DNA of 64,000 nucleotides, taken from contig CM037467.1 in NCBI GenBank assembly GCA_021014325.1, forward strand, positions 13,789,273-13,853,272, given 5' to 3'. Under the pieces are notes generated by a model, which had not been told where the DNA came from, did no database searches, and was given only the letters and a program-made list of their open reading frames with translations. This DNA is from Plazaster borealis. Its lineage: Eukaryota; Echinodermata; Asteroidea; Forcipulatida; Labidiasteridae. Below are positions 44,101 through 54,922 of the stretch, piece after piece. Made by a program: the position numbers and the translations under genes. Numbering within the stretch: the first letter of the stretch is position 1; the number at the start of each line of letters is the position of its first letter.

Positions 44101-47100
44101 CCTAGAGATGATCCACTCGATCTCCTCTTCTTATTAGGTATCCCGTCTCCCCCACCAAAAGATCGCAAAGACGACCTGGGACGATTTAACTTGCTGTCTT
44201 TGCGTTTCCCGCTGCGGTGTTTTTTCCTTTCACGCTTGGTCATTTCATCTCCACTACTTGATGTAGTGGATATTGCAGTTTTAGAACTTGTGGGTTTGTG
44301 AATTGTTGGTTTTGTCATCAAGACCTTTGACGTCTGGAAGATGGTCGAAGCAGGAGAGGACTCTTCCTCTTTGTTCTTAATGGAAACATCTTCAGTCTCC
44401 TCAGCTTTATACTTTGCCATGAATTCTTCGTAAGCACCTGTGTAGGTGGTCTTCCCTGAACCACTTGGGGTTGGGGATGTGACTGTTTCAACATCCACTG
44501 TAGGAGTACCTCGTGCCTTTTCCGACACCGGTGGAAGATCCTTGACCATGACTGTTTCTGTAATTACCATTGGTATTGTCGGATTCGGGGTCGAAGGATT
44601 AGATTTTGACAGCCCTTTTTTAGATTTGTTTGGTTTGAGACTCAAACTTGAGTCCTCTTGCGTTAGACTCGGGGAAGAAACACGTTCAGAGTAACTTACA
44701 CTGAACTCAGATCCTCCGGATTTTGAAGAGGTAACTGTTGACTGACTATCCCCAACTCCTGGAATATCCAACTTTTGCGTGCTGCTTTTTCTTCCTCTAT
44801 GTCCAGGCTGACTCACAGTGTTCCGAGTAAACTTCAGGATCAATGAGCTATCACCGGAGGATGGATCCTCCACCCCTGACGATGAGGAGGGCGTCCCAGT
44901 CGGGCCGATCACAGTCTCTGTAAAATTTGCGTTGGTAAACTTTCCACTTGAGTCGTCAACCTTTCCACCATTTGGAGAACTAGAAGTACTTGTCCCCGAC
45001 TTAGACTCAGTGGTGCGTGCTTCTGTGAGACGTGTTGCTTTTAATTCAGCGGCACGTGCTTCTGAGAGGCGCGCTGTTTTCAATTCAGCAGCACGTGCTT
45101 CCGCGAGACGCGCTGCCTTGGACTCAGCGACACGTCCTTCTGACGGACGAGCTGACTTTAAGTCAGTTGAACGTGCTTCTGCTGCTTTCACCTCAGCTGC
45201 TCTTGCTTCTGCGGCACTCTCCTGTTGTGCAATCAGGGCAGCACTTGCCTCAGCAATACAAAACCTGTTCTTCCTTTCAGGCTTTGCTTTAACTATCTTA
45301 TCCAGTTTTAACTTCTCTGATTTATCAGTTTTATCAGTCTTATCGGCAGAAGGCCTGTCCAAGGCCTTCTCTGGAGTGCTGTAGGCACTACCAAGAGGCT
45401 TAAATGGAGGTATTGTCTTGATATCTTTGTCTTTTTTCTGAAAGGACAAACAAAACAACTTTTCAAATAGGAATTTCCTGAAATAGGTTATGATAAATTT
45501 ATGCAGGTTTCACCCACTAGCAATTTCCACCAACAACCTCACAGGATTTGGGGGTTTTGCTCCTGTGCAATGGAATGGGCAACTTTCGTATGAAAAAGAA
45601 AGTATAAGTTACTCACTCACCAGTTTATTGTAGTGGTAGGAGCAATAGCCAGTGTACTTGACGTTATCGTTGTACTGTCCAGCTTCCTCACACAAGAAAC
45701 CGTCTTGCTGAGCACTGCCAAGACAAACACAAGTATACATTTCATTGTCTCATCTTGGCCACATAGTACAGAGAGACAACTCATTTTTAAGATCTCTTCA
45801 ACAACTTCTCTCTTCTATTCTCCCTTTAAAATGCAGACTCACACTAGGTGAGGATAAGACGCACTGCATGGTGTGCATGAGTCGGAGCAAACCGAAGCAT
45901 GAAACTGAAATCAGGTGCAAAATATGTACAACTAGGTCGACTAGGTTGATGATAAACTTACGCAGTGTTCTCCCACTAGTGTGAGCAACTTACCACGTAA
46001 CATGAAAAGATTGACGGCAACCGTTCTTGTTACAAGTCATGCAGGCCCCAACAGCTGCCTTTGCCTCACGCCCCTTTGTCTCACATAAACAGCACGACTG
46101 AGGAGGATACAAACCAACAATAGTTATTAATCACCGTTAGTTTAGTCTTGGTTCCTAGACGCTCCAGTTATGAAGTCATGGAAAAAAACTTGTCGCCGCT
46201 AGAGGGCGCTATCCTTCCTGTTACCGCTTTTAACTCCATGAACAGCTATCACGGCGGGTACAGGAATGATAGCGCCCTCTGGCGGCGAGTGGTTTCTGTG
46301 GTGACTACATACCTGGAGCATCTTGGAACCAAGACTGCTGTTAGTTAAGCAAAATTGGTTCAGCGAACATCAGGCCATTAACTATATACCATAGGTCCTT
46401 GTGGTAAGCAATATGACTCCCAAAATGGCAGACCATTGGCAGACAGTAGCCACATGTGACATCTGTGCAATGGATCTATATCCACTGTTTGTAGATATCC
46501 CTACAATGTATATTCTGCTATCCCTAATAAAGTTATAGTTCGTCTGCTCAGGACTATAAGGTCATTAGTGCAATTTGTATGGGTTTTAAAAAACAACACA
46601 AAAAATTGCATATTTTGGAGCTCCTGGTAAAAAGAGTTTATTGATCAAGAGTGGTCTTCAGAGTATTTGCTTGGCAAAAAGAACTATTTATTTGTTGTTT
46701 TTGATTAATTTTTTTCAAATTTATACGCATTTTTCATTTAATGTCCTTTTTGATCATTACGAAAATGAACTTTCAATTAATTACCTTACAGCACGGAGCC
46801 GAACGAGCTATTCCTAATATTGTAAAACCACAGGCCTGGAATCTCATCTTTGTGAGGGCAAGGCAATTTTCATTTTGAAGAAGGCACTTCCAAGAGAAAA
46901 TCTTTAAAGGTGCTTTGTTGTCATGATCAAAGCAGGCCTGTGACTGCACGCGCGTGCATGCCCTACAGCCGTATCATATCTGCAACTGGTTGAGAGTTCA
47001 TAATTCCATGTACAACCAAAGACGTGATTTGATCATGACGAAACAGCCCCTTGAAGTCTATGGGAACCTTGAAGGGGCACCAAGGCCAAGACCAGGGCCC

Positions 47101-50100
47101 AAGACCAGGGCCCAAAGTAGTACTCACTTTGTTATATCTATCATGAGGAACAGAAGATAGAAGAATAGGTTCCATAGTCGTCACATTGCCAAAGCAGACT
47201 TCAGGAATATATAATGCACAGACCACATGGGCCCAACCTGACAAGAACAACCAACAGTCAATTTGTAAAGTTTCAAAAGTACAAACTAGAGTTTGGACTC
47301 TGTGTGTTTTTGGAGTTTTCTGGTCACAGTGATGTACCCATCGAAAACATACATAATCAATAGACACTAACCAACCCAAACCCATCGAAATCCAACTACA
47401 TGTTTTGTTTGATTCTGTTAGACTGAGGGCTGCACTAGTAAACTGATTATGCTTTACGTGGGATCAGGCATACCACCATAATCAGTGTACAACAGTTTGG
47501 GTGTTGAGTTACTGTATGGTGTTGGACTGAGGTATGCACCAGTAAACTGATTATGCTTTACATTGGATCAGGCATACCACCATAATCAGAGTCCAACAGT
47601 TTGGGTGTTGAGTTACTGAATGGTGTTGGATTTTGTTTGAGTGAGGAAGGACCCTAGTCAATCAACCTAGGGGTTAGTGTTCAGCCAAAACCCAAACAAT
47701 TGTTGTTTTAGAAAAGGTAAATGCAGGTAACCCTTTCTAGACTAAAGCTGGATGGTCCAACATCTAAAGTCAAAACTGAGATCAAACCAAGATCTGCAGG
47801 ACTAAAGAGCCAAGACCAAGACCACTATAATTTGTGTATTTATTAACGGGCCTACACAGGCATGATATTTGGCCTTTGGAAAAGTCAGGAAATTTGTATT
47901 GATTACAAGGACTATAGGTTTTTATGCATTTTTAGAAAATTTAATTCAAGTTTTGTGATTTTTCTGAGGGCAAACAAATTGGAAATCAGACTTAAGAATA
48001 TCATGCCAGTCTAAACCATCAACACGACTTGATTGGTAAAATACAATGTATGGTCAATCTTTCTTTTGTATCAGCACCCATCAATATCCAATAACTGATC
48101 AAGTCATTTGAATTGCATTTACATACACATGAAAACCATTTAAAAGATCAATTTATCAATTATCAATCAATATGACTTACTTCCATTATCAGTCCTTTTT
48201 AAAGCTCCTTCACGTTGAGGACACAGCTCACAGCGCTGTCAATCAAATAACAAATTACATGTAGATCACAACGTCAAACTAAGTTCAGTTTTGAAGATCT
48301 AAGAAGATTGTGGTCTCTTTCACTTAAAGGGTCTGTACATACGTTTGGTTATTACTCCTAAAATTAATGGCAATAAAAACTTACTTGGTGAGAAGTTCAG
48401 CAGCTTCTAATAGTATAAAGCATTTTGAGAAATATTTCACTTTGAAGTTATGTGGTTATGGAAAAAGTTATCAGTTTTTATACAAACGAATTGGAATCTG
48501 AGAAGCGTTTCTGTCAGAAACGCTTCTCAGATTTTGTATTCCAACTGCAGATTATTCTTCCTACGTGGACATAACAGCTCCAGATTTTCGGCAATACCTC
48601 AAAATATCTGAAGAGTTCACAGGTTAGTTTTATGGTATCTACAACTATATAGGATTGAAACAAACGATGGGTTCCAATTACCAAACGTATACAATCCCTT
48701 TAACCAGAAATTAAATGTATACCTAACCCATACATATTTAGAAAATGTTTAATAACCAAATGACAAGACGAGGCATCATTTCTATATATTAGCTTTGATA
48801 ACCGTTGCTCTTGGTCACGTCAATAGACTGTGCAAGTCTTGCGCATATTCGAACTTCTGGGACCATTGTGGTCCCAACCACACATGAGAGGGATTTTGTT
48901 TTGCAATTAGTTTAGTTTAACGTAGTTTATGGCCATGAAAATTAATTATGATGTTGGGAATGTAATACTAAGTGACAAACAATATGAAAGTAAAATCAAT
49001 TCCACAAAATAACAAAGAAAACGAAGAAAGAATAAGACTTGACCTCCGTTTCTGGTTACTTGTAAAAAATTAAGAATGCTGCCCAACTGACAAGCATGTT
49101 TTTTTAGTGTGTGTGTGCTTTGTTAGTTTTAATTGAACAGTGATTCTTCTTACCACTCTAGCTGATCTTTCTTGTGATTCACATTTGCGGCAATACCAAG
49201 GTCCAGTAGGAACTGTCACGATACCATAACATGCTTCAAGGAAAAAAACAAGACATTTAAACATCTTGAGAAACTGGCTCCTGGCCCCTTGCTAGAGAAA
49301 GATCACATCCCTTTATATTATAGAGGTGCTATTAAATCATTAAGAAGAGAAAAAACCACCAAGTGCCTGGTTCTACATTTTTACAAAGTATCAGGCCGGC
49401 ATCTCCTCCCACATTTTGGCAAGCAACTTCAACAGTTCTCCTCCTTATTTTGTCATATTATATGATAGTTCAAGTTTGACAGTACAAAAAATCCCATGGT
49501 GATTTAATAAATATGCGAATTTGGGATACAAACAATTGACCTGAAAACTTTGAGTTTCATTTCTTTAGCTTTGTTTTAATACAAATCATGTTATTGTTAA
49601 TGTTAGAAAATAAATCACATAAGTTCTCTGCTACAAATTAAACTAGATACAGGATGAATGATAATTAATTAAAAGACCAAGTATGTCAATGTTCTGAAAT
49701 TGGATCATTCGCAAATTTATAAAAACTAAAAGGGGAGTGAAACATTTCAAATCATCATCATGTAGGCTTAAATTAAAGTTTAAAAAAAAAATAACATTTT
49801 TGACCCATTTCACAATGCGCACACACGTCTAGTCTATCCTGTTGTTCACCAAAGGAGCCGACTCTCAAAGTGGTGGAAATGGTTACTTATGGTAGATGCG
49901 CACTTTGGGAAGGCCATGGTTATGGAGGAAGGAAAAGGATTCCGCGTCGTGCAAGAACGTTCCAATTGAAAATGAAAGTGGTCTATTTTTTACGTTCTGT
50001 AAAACTATTGCAACTTGGGCTCAAACAAAGACAAAATGACAACAATCTTTGTTTAAAACCAAACCTCATTAAAAATGAGTCGGTAACAGTGTCAGTGACA

Positions 50101-50558
50101 CCGACACTGACAGTACAAATTAACAATTTTACTTCCAATATGTTTTTTCCTTTCTGTGTAGGCCCTATGTGATTCAAATGTCAGTGTTCATAAAAAGATA
50201 TGACCGGATGACAGACTATTTTTTCTTTGAGAAAAGAAATTACGGGCTGAACGATAGGCCACATTATGACCCAAATATACAATGATTACAACTCCACGGT
50301 CATTAGCAGAGCGATTTCATTATATAGCTACACTATTCATTTAAACAACATGTTGACTATTTAAATAAATCATGGCGCGTAAACTGCTGCAGAGAGACCG
50401 GGGGCACAACTTGATTTTTAAAACAACGTGAAGTTTCGAGGTTTTTTACCTTGGTGTACGGCCACATTACAGCCCTGTCCGTCACAATAAACTAACGGGT
50501 TCTCCGTCCAGCCGCGTTCATCTCCGCAAACACAGCATCCCCCGATCATCTCCTTCAT
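38142..50558 (-). CDS. MLLT10: AF10/AF17-type PHD-finger DOT1L cofactor, complete, 14 coding exons, 1095 aa
   Basis: Nuclear cofactor of the H3K79 methyltransferase DOT1L; orthologue of the vertebrate MLLT10/MLLT6 pair. Coding exons (minus): 50558-50450, 49233-49154, 48235-48181, 47237-47128, 46097-45994, 45714-45621, 45437-43979, 42670-42559, 42005-41914, 41630-41410, 40994-40519, 40292-40145, 38976-38797, 38189-38142. All phases agree (3288 nt). The start MKEMIGGCCVCGDERGW matches an internal Met of human AF10, and a stop lies upstream in frame; a further 5' coding exon remains possible. PHD1 covers about 7-58, zinc knuckle and extended PHD 59-180 (WAHVVCALYIPEV; CYGIVTVPTGPWYC). A conserved KFTNANF lies near 350, and the octapeptide EQLLERQW plus leucine zipper at about 716-785. 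QQHLTP/EQHQQLVYQMMQ (near 1015-1032) matches the human Q-rich C-terminus. Exon 7 (1459 nt) codes a Ser/Thr-rich linker with an Ala-rich repeat. Confidence 0.96.
38482..38764. mobile_element. TTAA-type MITE in the last AF10 intron
   Basis: It starts CTTAAAGGTATTGTACACTT and ends AGTGTACAGGGCCTTTAA. It shares GAGCTCAATTGGTCATCGAG with neighbouring copies. Confidence 0.6.
39032..39405. mobile_element. TTAA-type MITE, best-preserved copy, in AF10 intron 12
   Basis: 374 bp with terminal repeats TTAAAGGCACTGAACACATTT and its near complement (ACGTGTACAGTGCCTTTAA); TTAA at both borders. It serves as reference for the family in this window. Confidence 0.75.
39450..39645. mobile_element. Foldback MITE, TTAAGCAC family, in AF10 intron 12
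   Basis: It starts CCCAATTTCACAGAGCTGCTTAAGC and ends GCAGCTCTATGAAATTTGGCCC, inverted. Confidence 0.6.
42140..42420. mobile_element. Dispersed repeat in AF10 intron 8
   Basis: A TAATAATAATAATAGCGCC head followed by AAGGTGCAAGGCG, CAGGTGAGTCTTGAGACC and GAGAAAGCTCTGTC. The words resemble the 3' part of dispersed deuterostome retroelements. No ORF. Confidence 0.35.
43083..43955. repeat. Complex minisatellite beside AF10 exon 7
   Basis: About 870 bp built from AGCAGGGAGGTTTACTAGT units of 18-20 bp with variants (GTATAGCAGGGAGG; GGGTTTACTGGTAGTGGT). A higher-order unit of about 140 bp is repeated. It ends only about 25 bp from the exon 7 donor (43979/43978), inside intron 7. Confidence 0.9.
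45000..45215 (-). repeat. MLLT10: Coding repeat, 42-bp unit, in AF10 exon 7
   Basis: On the minus strand units encode 14-residue repeats: ARLAEARAAELKT, ARLSEARAAELKA, TRLTEARTTESKS, with more diverged copies N-terminal. They give an Ala/Glu/Arg-rich helical stretch at about residues 255-330. I know of no matching repeat at this position in human AF10. Confidence 0.75.
46145..46335. mobile_element. Palindromic MITE in AF10 intron 4
   Basis: Terminal repeats GTCTTGGTTCCTAGACGCTCC and its inverse (GGAGCATCTTGGAACCAAGAC). Inside, CGCCGCTAGAGGGCGCTATC pairs with GATAGCGCCCTCTGGCGGCG. Confidence 0.7.
46915..47060. mobile_element. Copy of the GGCCTGTG palindromic MITE in AF10 intron 4
   Basis: It shares GTCATGATCAAAGCAGGCCTG and AACAGCCCCTT with 31247-31395. 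The centre (GCACGCGCGTGC) differs. Confidence 0.5.
47425..47640. repeat. Tandem duplication, about 97-bp unit, AF10 intron 3
   Basis: GTAAACTGATTATGCTTTAC and GGATCAGGCATACCACCATA, ending GTTTGGGTGTTGAGTTACTG, occur twice side by side with few differences. Confidence 0.7.
48327..48702. mobile_element. TTAA-type MITE in AF10 intron 2
   Basis: Ends CTTAAAGGGTCTGTACATACG and CGTATACAATCCCTTTAAC. The middle holds a perfect hairpin, TCTGAGAAGCGTTTCTGTC with its inverse. Confidence 0.65.
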
Positions 50559-50721
50559 ATTGGAAAGCCTATCAACTGTAGAATTCTCACCAACGAGTGG
50601 GAGAAAGGAGGGATTTTCGGGCCCAAAACGGGTCCTCCAGTGGTGATTTATCCATCGATTCAGGGCAGGATTTTATTTTGTCCCAGCGCCAGGTCACTGA
50701 GTGTGCGCACTGACCTGAAAC

Positions 50722-50745
50722 AGAATTGCATTGTGGGTAGAACAT
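50722..50745 (-). promoter_or_regulatory. MLLT10: ZNF143/Staf-like site upstream of AF10
   Basis: On the minus strand TTCTACCCACAATGCAATTC resembles the core of the ZNF143 (Staf) motif, CCCANNATGC. It sits about 165-185 bp upstream of the AF10 ATG, a usual place for such sites. One motif match alone is weak evidence. Confidence 0.35.
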
Positions 50746-53275
50746 TGAAGTCGGGTCAAAGAACTTCTTACCTTCAAGCTCTCTGCTGTGCAACGTATTG
50801 TGCTCTGCACCTGAGTCTTAATTAACATTTTCTTATCGAAGTCAAATCGAACAAAAAGACGAGCTTACTATACTGTGCTGACTTGTTTGATAGGCTTTCC
50901 TTATTTTCTTCAGTTTCCTGAGACTCATTCAAACGGGTTGTAAATAATTACCGTATCTTGTTATGGGACTCAGAACAGGGCCTGTACTACAGGAGGGGGA
51001 TCGAGGAGGGGGGAGCGGGAGGGTAGGGGTACACAGTTCCTAGTGAAACCCGAATGTGGATTAATCATGTGTGGAGGGTCAGATGCTGCTGATGTCTTTG
51101 AAGAGTTTATATTTTTGTTTGTTGTAACATTTCAAGAGCTCTATCATTCTAGGGAACTATAAACTTAACTTTATTACGGGAATGTCCAAGCATCTGTCCT
51201 TACTCTATGGTCCAAGTATGGTTTTACGCTTGAATGTCAAATCATAGTCCTTACTCTATGGTCAAATTAATTTTAATTATATGTTTAAAGGGACACTTGA
51301 CACATGAGGGCGCTGTGCTATCACAAAAGGGAATAATCATCACATTGACTGACGAGATGTTATTGTACAGAAGTTTATAATAATTGTATTTTAACACAAT
51401 TATAAAATGCAATAATTATTTGTAGGCTTGAAATGCAAATTCATGACTAGTAATCTTGCTTGTGTTACCTGTCAATGAAGAAAAGAAGTAGGGCATACTC
51501 AAAGTTACCGGTATGCCTAGGCCTAATGTAATTGTTACTTCTTGGGTTGAATTTTATGTCAACATTCAACTGCCCAAAATCTACAATTATTAGTGGTTTC
51601 TTAGTACGTTATTTTCTTTCTTATATAAAGACAAAGTTGATTGATTCAATTGCCCCCGTTTTACTCAGGCCCCGATCTGACCGACCTTTGTACAATTCTT
51701 TATCAAAGTAGAGTCTGATTACAAGTTACAAACGCCGCCGTAAAGAAAATCACGCATCAACCCTGGCCAACTTTTACACTTTACATTTTGCCCGCGCTCT
51801 TTTTTAAATGAGAGCCAGTGGTACATTGGTAAAGAGTATAAAAGGCCTATACTTTGATTAAAAAAACCCAGTTTTTGTAGACGAGCTGACTGTTAGAACT
51901 TCACAGAGAAGGAAAAGTCTGGGTCATCGGCAAATCTGGAAAACACAGCAACTTGCACAACAGCAACAAAATAAAATTGTGTGAAGCCATTCTGCGCTCC
52001 GTCCCTTATAATTTGGAGTTATAAGTATAGCAGTCATAAAACCGGCTCTGTTAATTATTTTTGTCCGTGGTTTACATACCCTTTTACTCCAGTGCTTACT
52101 GCTCAGCTGACGAGTTCTCTGAGCACAGAAACAGCCCAGTTGAGTTTCATTGAGAAGACAATGTAATTTTCATTTTACAAACGGTAGGCCTATACTTCAT
52201 TGGAAAAGATTGGAAAGTCTATGGGAAACCCTTGGGGCACGGCCAATACAAGGGCAACGGAGACATAATGGCCTTTGTGGCATCCGTGTAATCAGGCCTG
52301 CATGCTGCAAAGACATTTATAGTCAAAGGCAAGAATTTTGCTTTAGTGTCTGAAAAAATACCTCCCGAAGAAAAACATAAGGAAATAGACCACGGCTATC
52401 GCTAAGCGATAGTTTCCATGGAAATGAAGCATTTCTGGTTGTGATAACAGGTTTCAAAACGAAGCCAGGTATGATACCATTATGACCTTTTATATCAATA
52501 ATTTTTTGCGAGGAATTTTTCAGGAAACTACAATGAGGCTCAATCTCGAATCGCGATGCTGACGTTTGTCTGCAGACCGACGAAACATACGTTATTTTCC
52601 CAAACAGAGATTTTTTCATTTCTGATTTGCTCAATCCTGATATTCAATTCATGTAAATAATCTGACGTCATGTTCACTTGAAGACCTCGCCATTCTTCTA
52701 ATTAAACGTTCCAAAACTTCTGGTCCATTTGCGATAAAAATACGAGTTATTGAAATGACAATCGTGTGGACCACCTTTATGATCGAGCACACGCAAAAAA
52801 AATCCATAAATAGTAAGAATTAAAGAGTTTCCTCTTGTTAGTGTTTTTAAGTAGAAAGGACAAAGCCATTGTCAGTCCCCACCTTCAACAAAAAGCAATG
52901 TTTTCTGCGCCGAATTGCATTGCGTTCTTCATGATTTTACAGCTCCACAGTACACCCTCCCCTCCCCAGATCCAAAGACGGAACTACGACGACACAGCCC
53001 CAGGCTATGGGGTAAAATGTCTGCGTCAAAGCGGCCGTCAACAGCTGAGAGTGACACCCCACCCCCATGTTAAACATTAATGAGGCTAAAAACGCAAGTG
53101 TCAAACTCCATTTTTGTCATGGGTTCACCCATAACAATGCAAGTATCCAGAAATAGTGGGGCAGATAATTTACAGGGGAAACATTCGGGAATAATGCCTA
53201 TAGTGATGATACAGGCGTGGAATTTGGCACGCAGTCAGAAGTGTTACGCCATTGAGGAAGAAAATAATTGGCTAT

Positions 53276-53404
53276 AGGGCCATCGCACATTGTCCTTCGA
53301 ACAAAATATGGATAGATAACAAGCAGTTTTGAAAATAGCTGTCATTGTTTGGTATTCTACGTTTATTTTGTTCAAAGGACAACAATTTTATCTGCGATGG
53401 CCCT
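53276..53404. mobile_element. Palindromic MITE
   Basis: Arms AGGGCCATCGCACATTGTCC and its near inverse (GGACAACAATTTTATCTGCGATGGCCCT region), with TTCGAACAAAAT pairing with ATTTTGTTCAAA. Confidence 0.65.
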
Positions 53405-54236
53405 GTATATATTTCTCATCCCGAGACAGTGTGCAAAATTCATCATGTTATCATCAAAGGCACAATCCCATCACATACCAAGGCAGTGACAACGAAATAA
53501 CAATAATTGAGAACTGACTGAACGTCTTCTTATTTCCTAAAAAAATAATAATAGATATGCCTAAATAAAAATAAATAACTAAACGAGAGACGAAGCTTGG
53601 GTAATGTATCTTTTTTAATAATAATATAAACTTTACTTTTTAACAGTAACACTAAAAAATGATTTGTTTAAACAATGATGAACATCATGTTAGGAATCTT
53701 TTCCAAACTGTCATTATAGTGGTAAAGCAGGTCTCAATTTTAGAATAGAATGCAAATATATTTTTGTACATTTGGTCAATGTCATAATACTGGCTTTGTA
53801 TGATGAGACTGTTGTGTGAAGACGGAAAAAAAGATTAAGGGAATGCTGTTTGTGCGACAATATTCAACCAAAATAAACTTTGTATAACAATCCCGGGCGT
53901 TAAACTACTAATGAAAGGAACTTCAACAACATAGTATACGATAACCAACAATAAAACATGAAAGAGTACAAACAATGATAGCCTACAGAACACTTCCGAA
54001 TTGTCAAAGCAGAAAATACATCAGAAATGCCTATAAATACACTGGGTTTGTTCTGTGGAACGAGCGATGCATTGGTGCTGTACACGTACAGAGGTTTTGA
54101 CCTTCCCGTTGACTGCTTATTATTTTTCGGAGCGGTTTTGTTCAAAGCAACGGTTCATTCGATTGTTAGTTTCGTTCTGTCTGGTATAAAAACTGTTGTA
54201 TTTATTTTGACGATCAGACTAAGCTTATGGTGGCAA

Positions 54237-54658
54237 TTAAAGAGATTGTATACGTTTGGTAATTGGAACACACTGTTTGTTTTAATCCTATGTTGTAGAT
54301 AACCATAAAACTAACCTGTGAAAATGTCATTTCAAAAGGTGGTAGCGTTTTGGAGATATTGCCGAAAATCTGGAGGCGGTTATGTCCACGCAGGAAGAAT
54401 AATATGCAATGCACGGAATGCACAATCTGAGAAACGTTACTGTCAGTAAACGTTATTGTTAGTATAACGCTTCTCAGATTCAAATTTTTGTGGGATAACA
54501 AATTATATCTTTTTCCATAACCGCAGTTACTTCTAAGTGAAAAGTTTCACAAAACGCATTATACTAACCAAAGCTGCTGTAGGCCTACTTCTTACCAATT
54601 AAGTTTTTATTGCCATTAATTTTCAGAAATCATTACCAAGCGTACAGAGACCCTTTAA
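54237..54658. mobile_element. TTAA-type MITE
   Basis: Starts TTAAAGAGATTGTATACGTTT and ends AGCGTACAGAGACCCTTTAA. Internal TCTGAGAAACGTTACTGTC hairpin. Confidence 0.65.
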
Positions 54659-54922
54659 TTAAGTAATGTTGAACTGAAGGCATGTAAAACGTGATGCATT
54701 CTGAAGCATATGCTAAGCCATTGGCAGAAATGTTTTATGTCTTATGACGTTCCTTCATTATAAGAGGAATCACAAGTTCAAACAATATCCAGTTTTTAAG
54801 TTAAAAAAAAACATCTTTGGAAATTTGCTTATATAATATGGAACTTAGATAAGTCTTAACTGTTCTAGATTATCTGGAAGTTTTGTCAAGTTTTCTCTCA
54901 ACCATTTGAGGGGAGCATGATC

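Larger units (their letters stand above)
50830..54920. other. Intergenic DNA between AF10 and the 473-aa gene
   Basis: No exon recognised. Contents: GC-rich GGGGGA run (50990-51025), a MITE (53276-53404), an AT-rich stretch (53540-53660) and a TTAA-type MITE (54237-54658). The remainder shows no structure that I can name. Confidence 0.4.

Noticed and set aside
44818..45384. 188-aa Ala/Ser-rich frame opposite AF10 exon 7
   Set aside because: Antisense shadow of the repetitive Ala-rich AF10 coding sequence.
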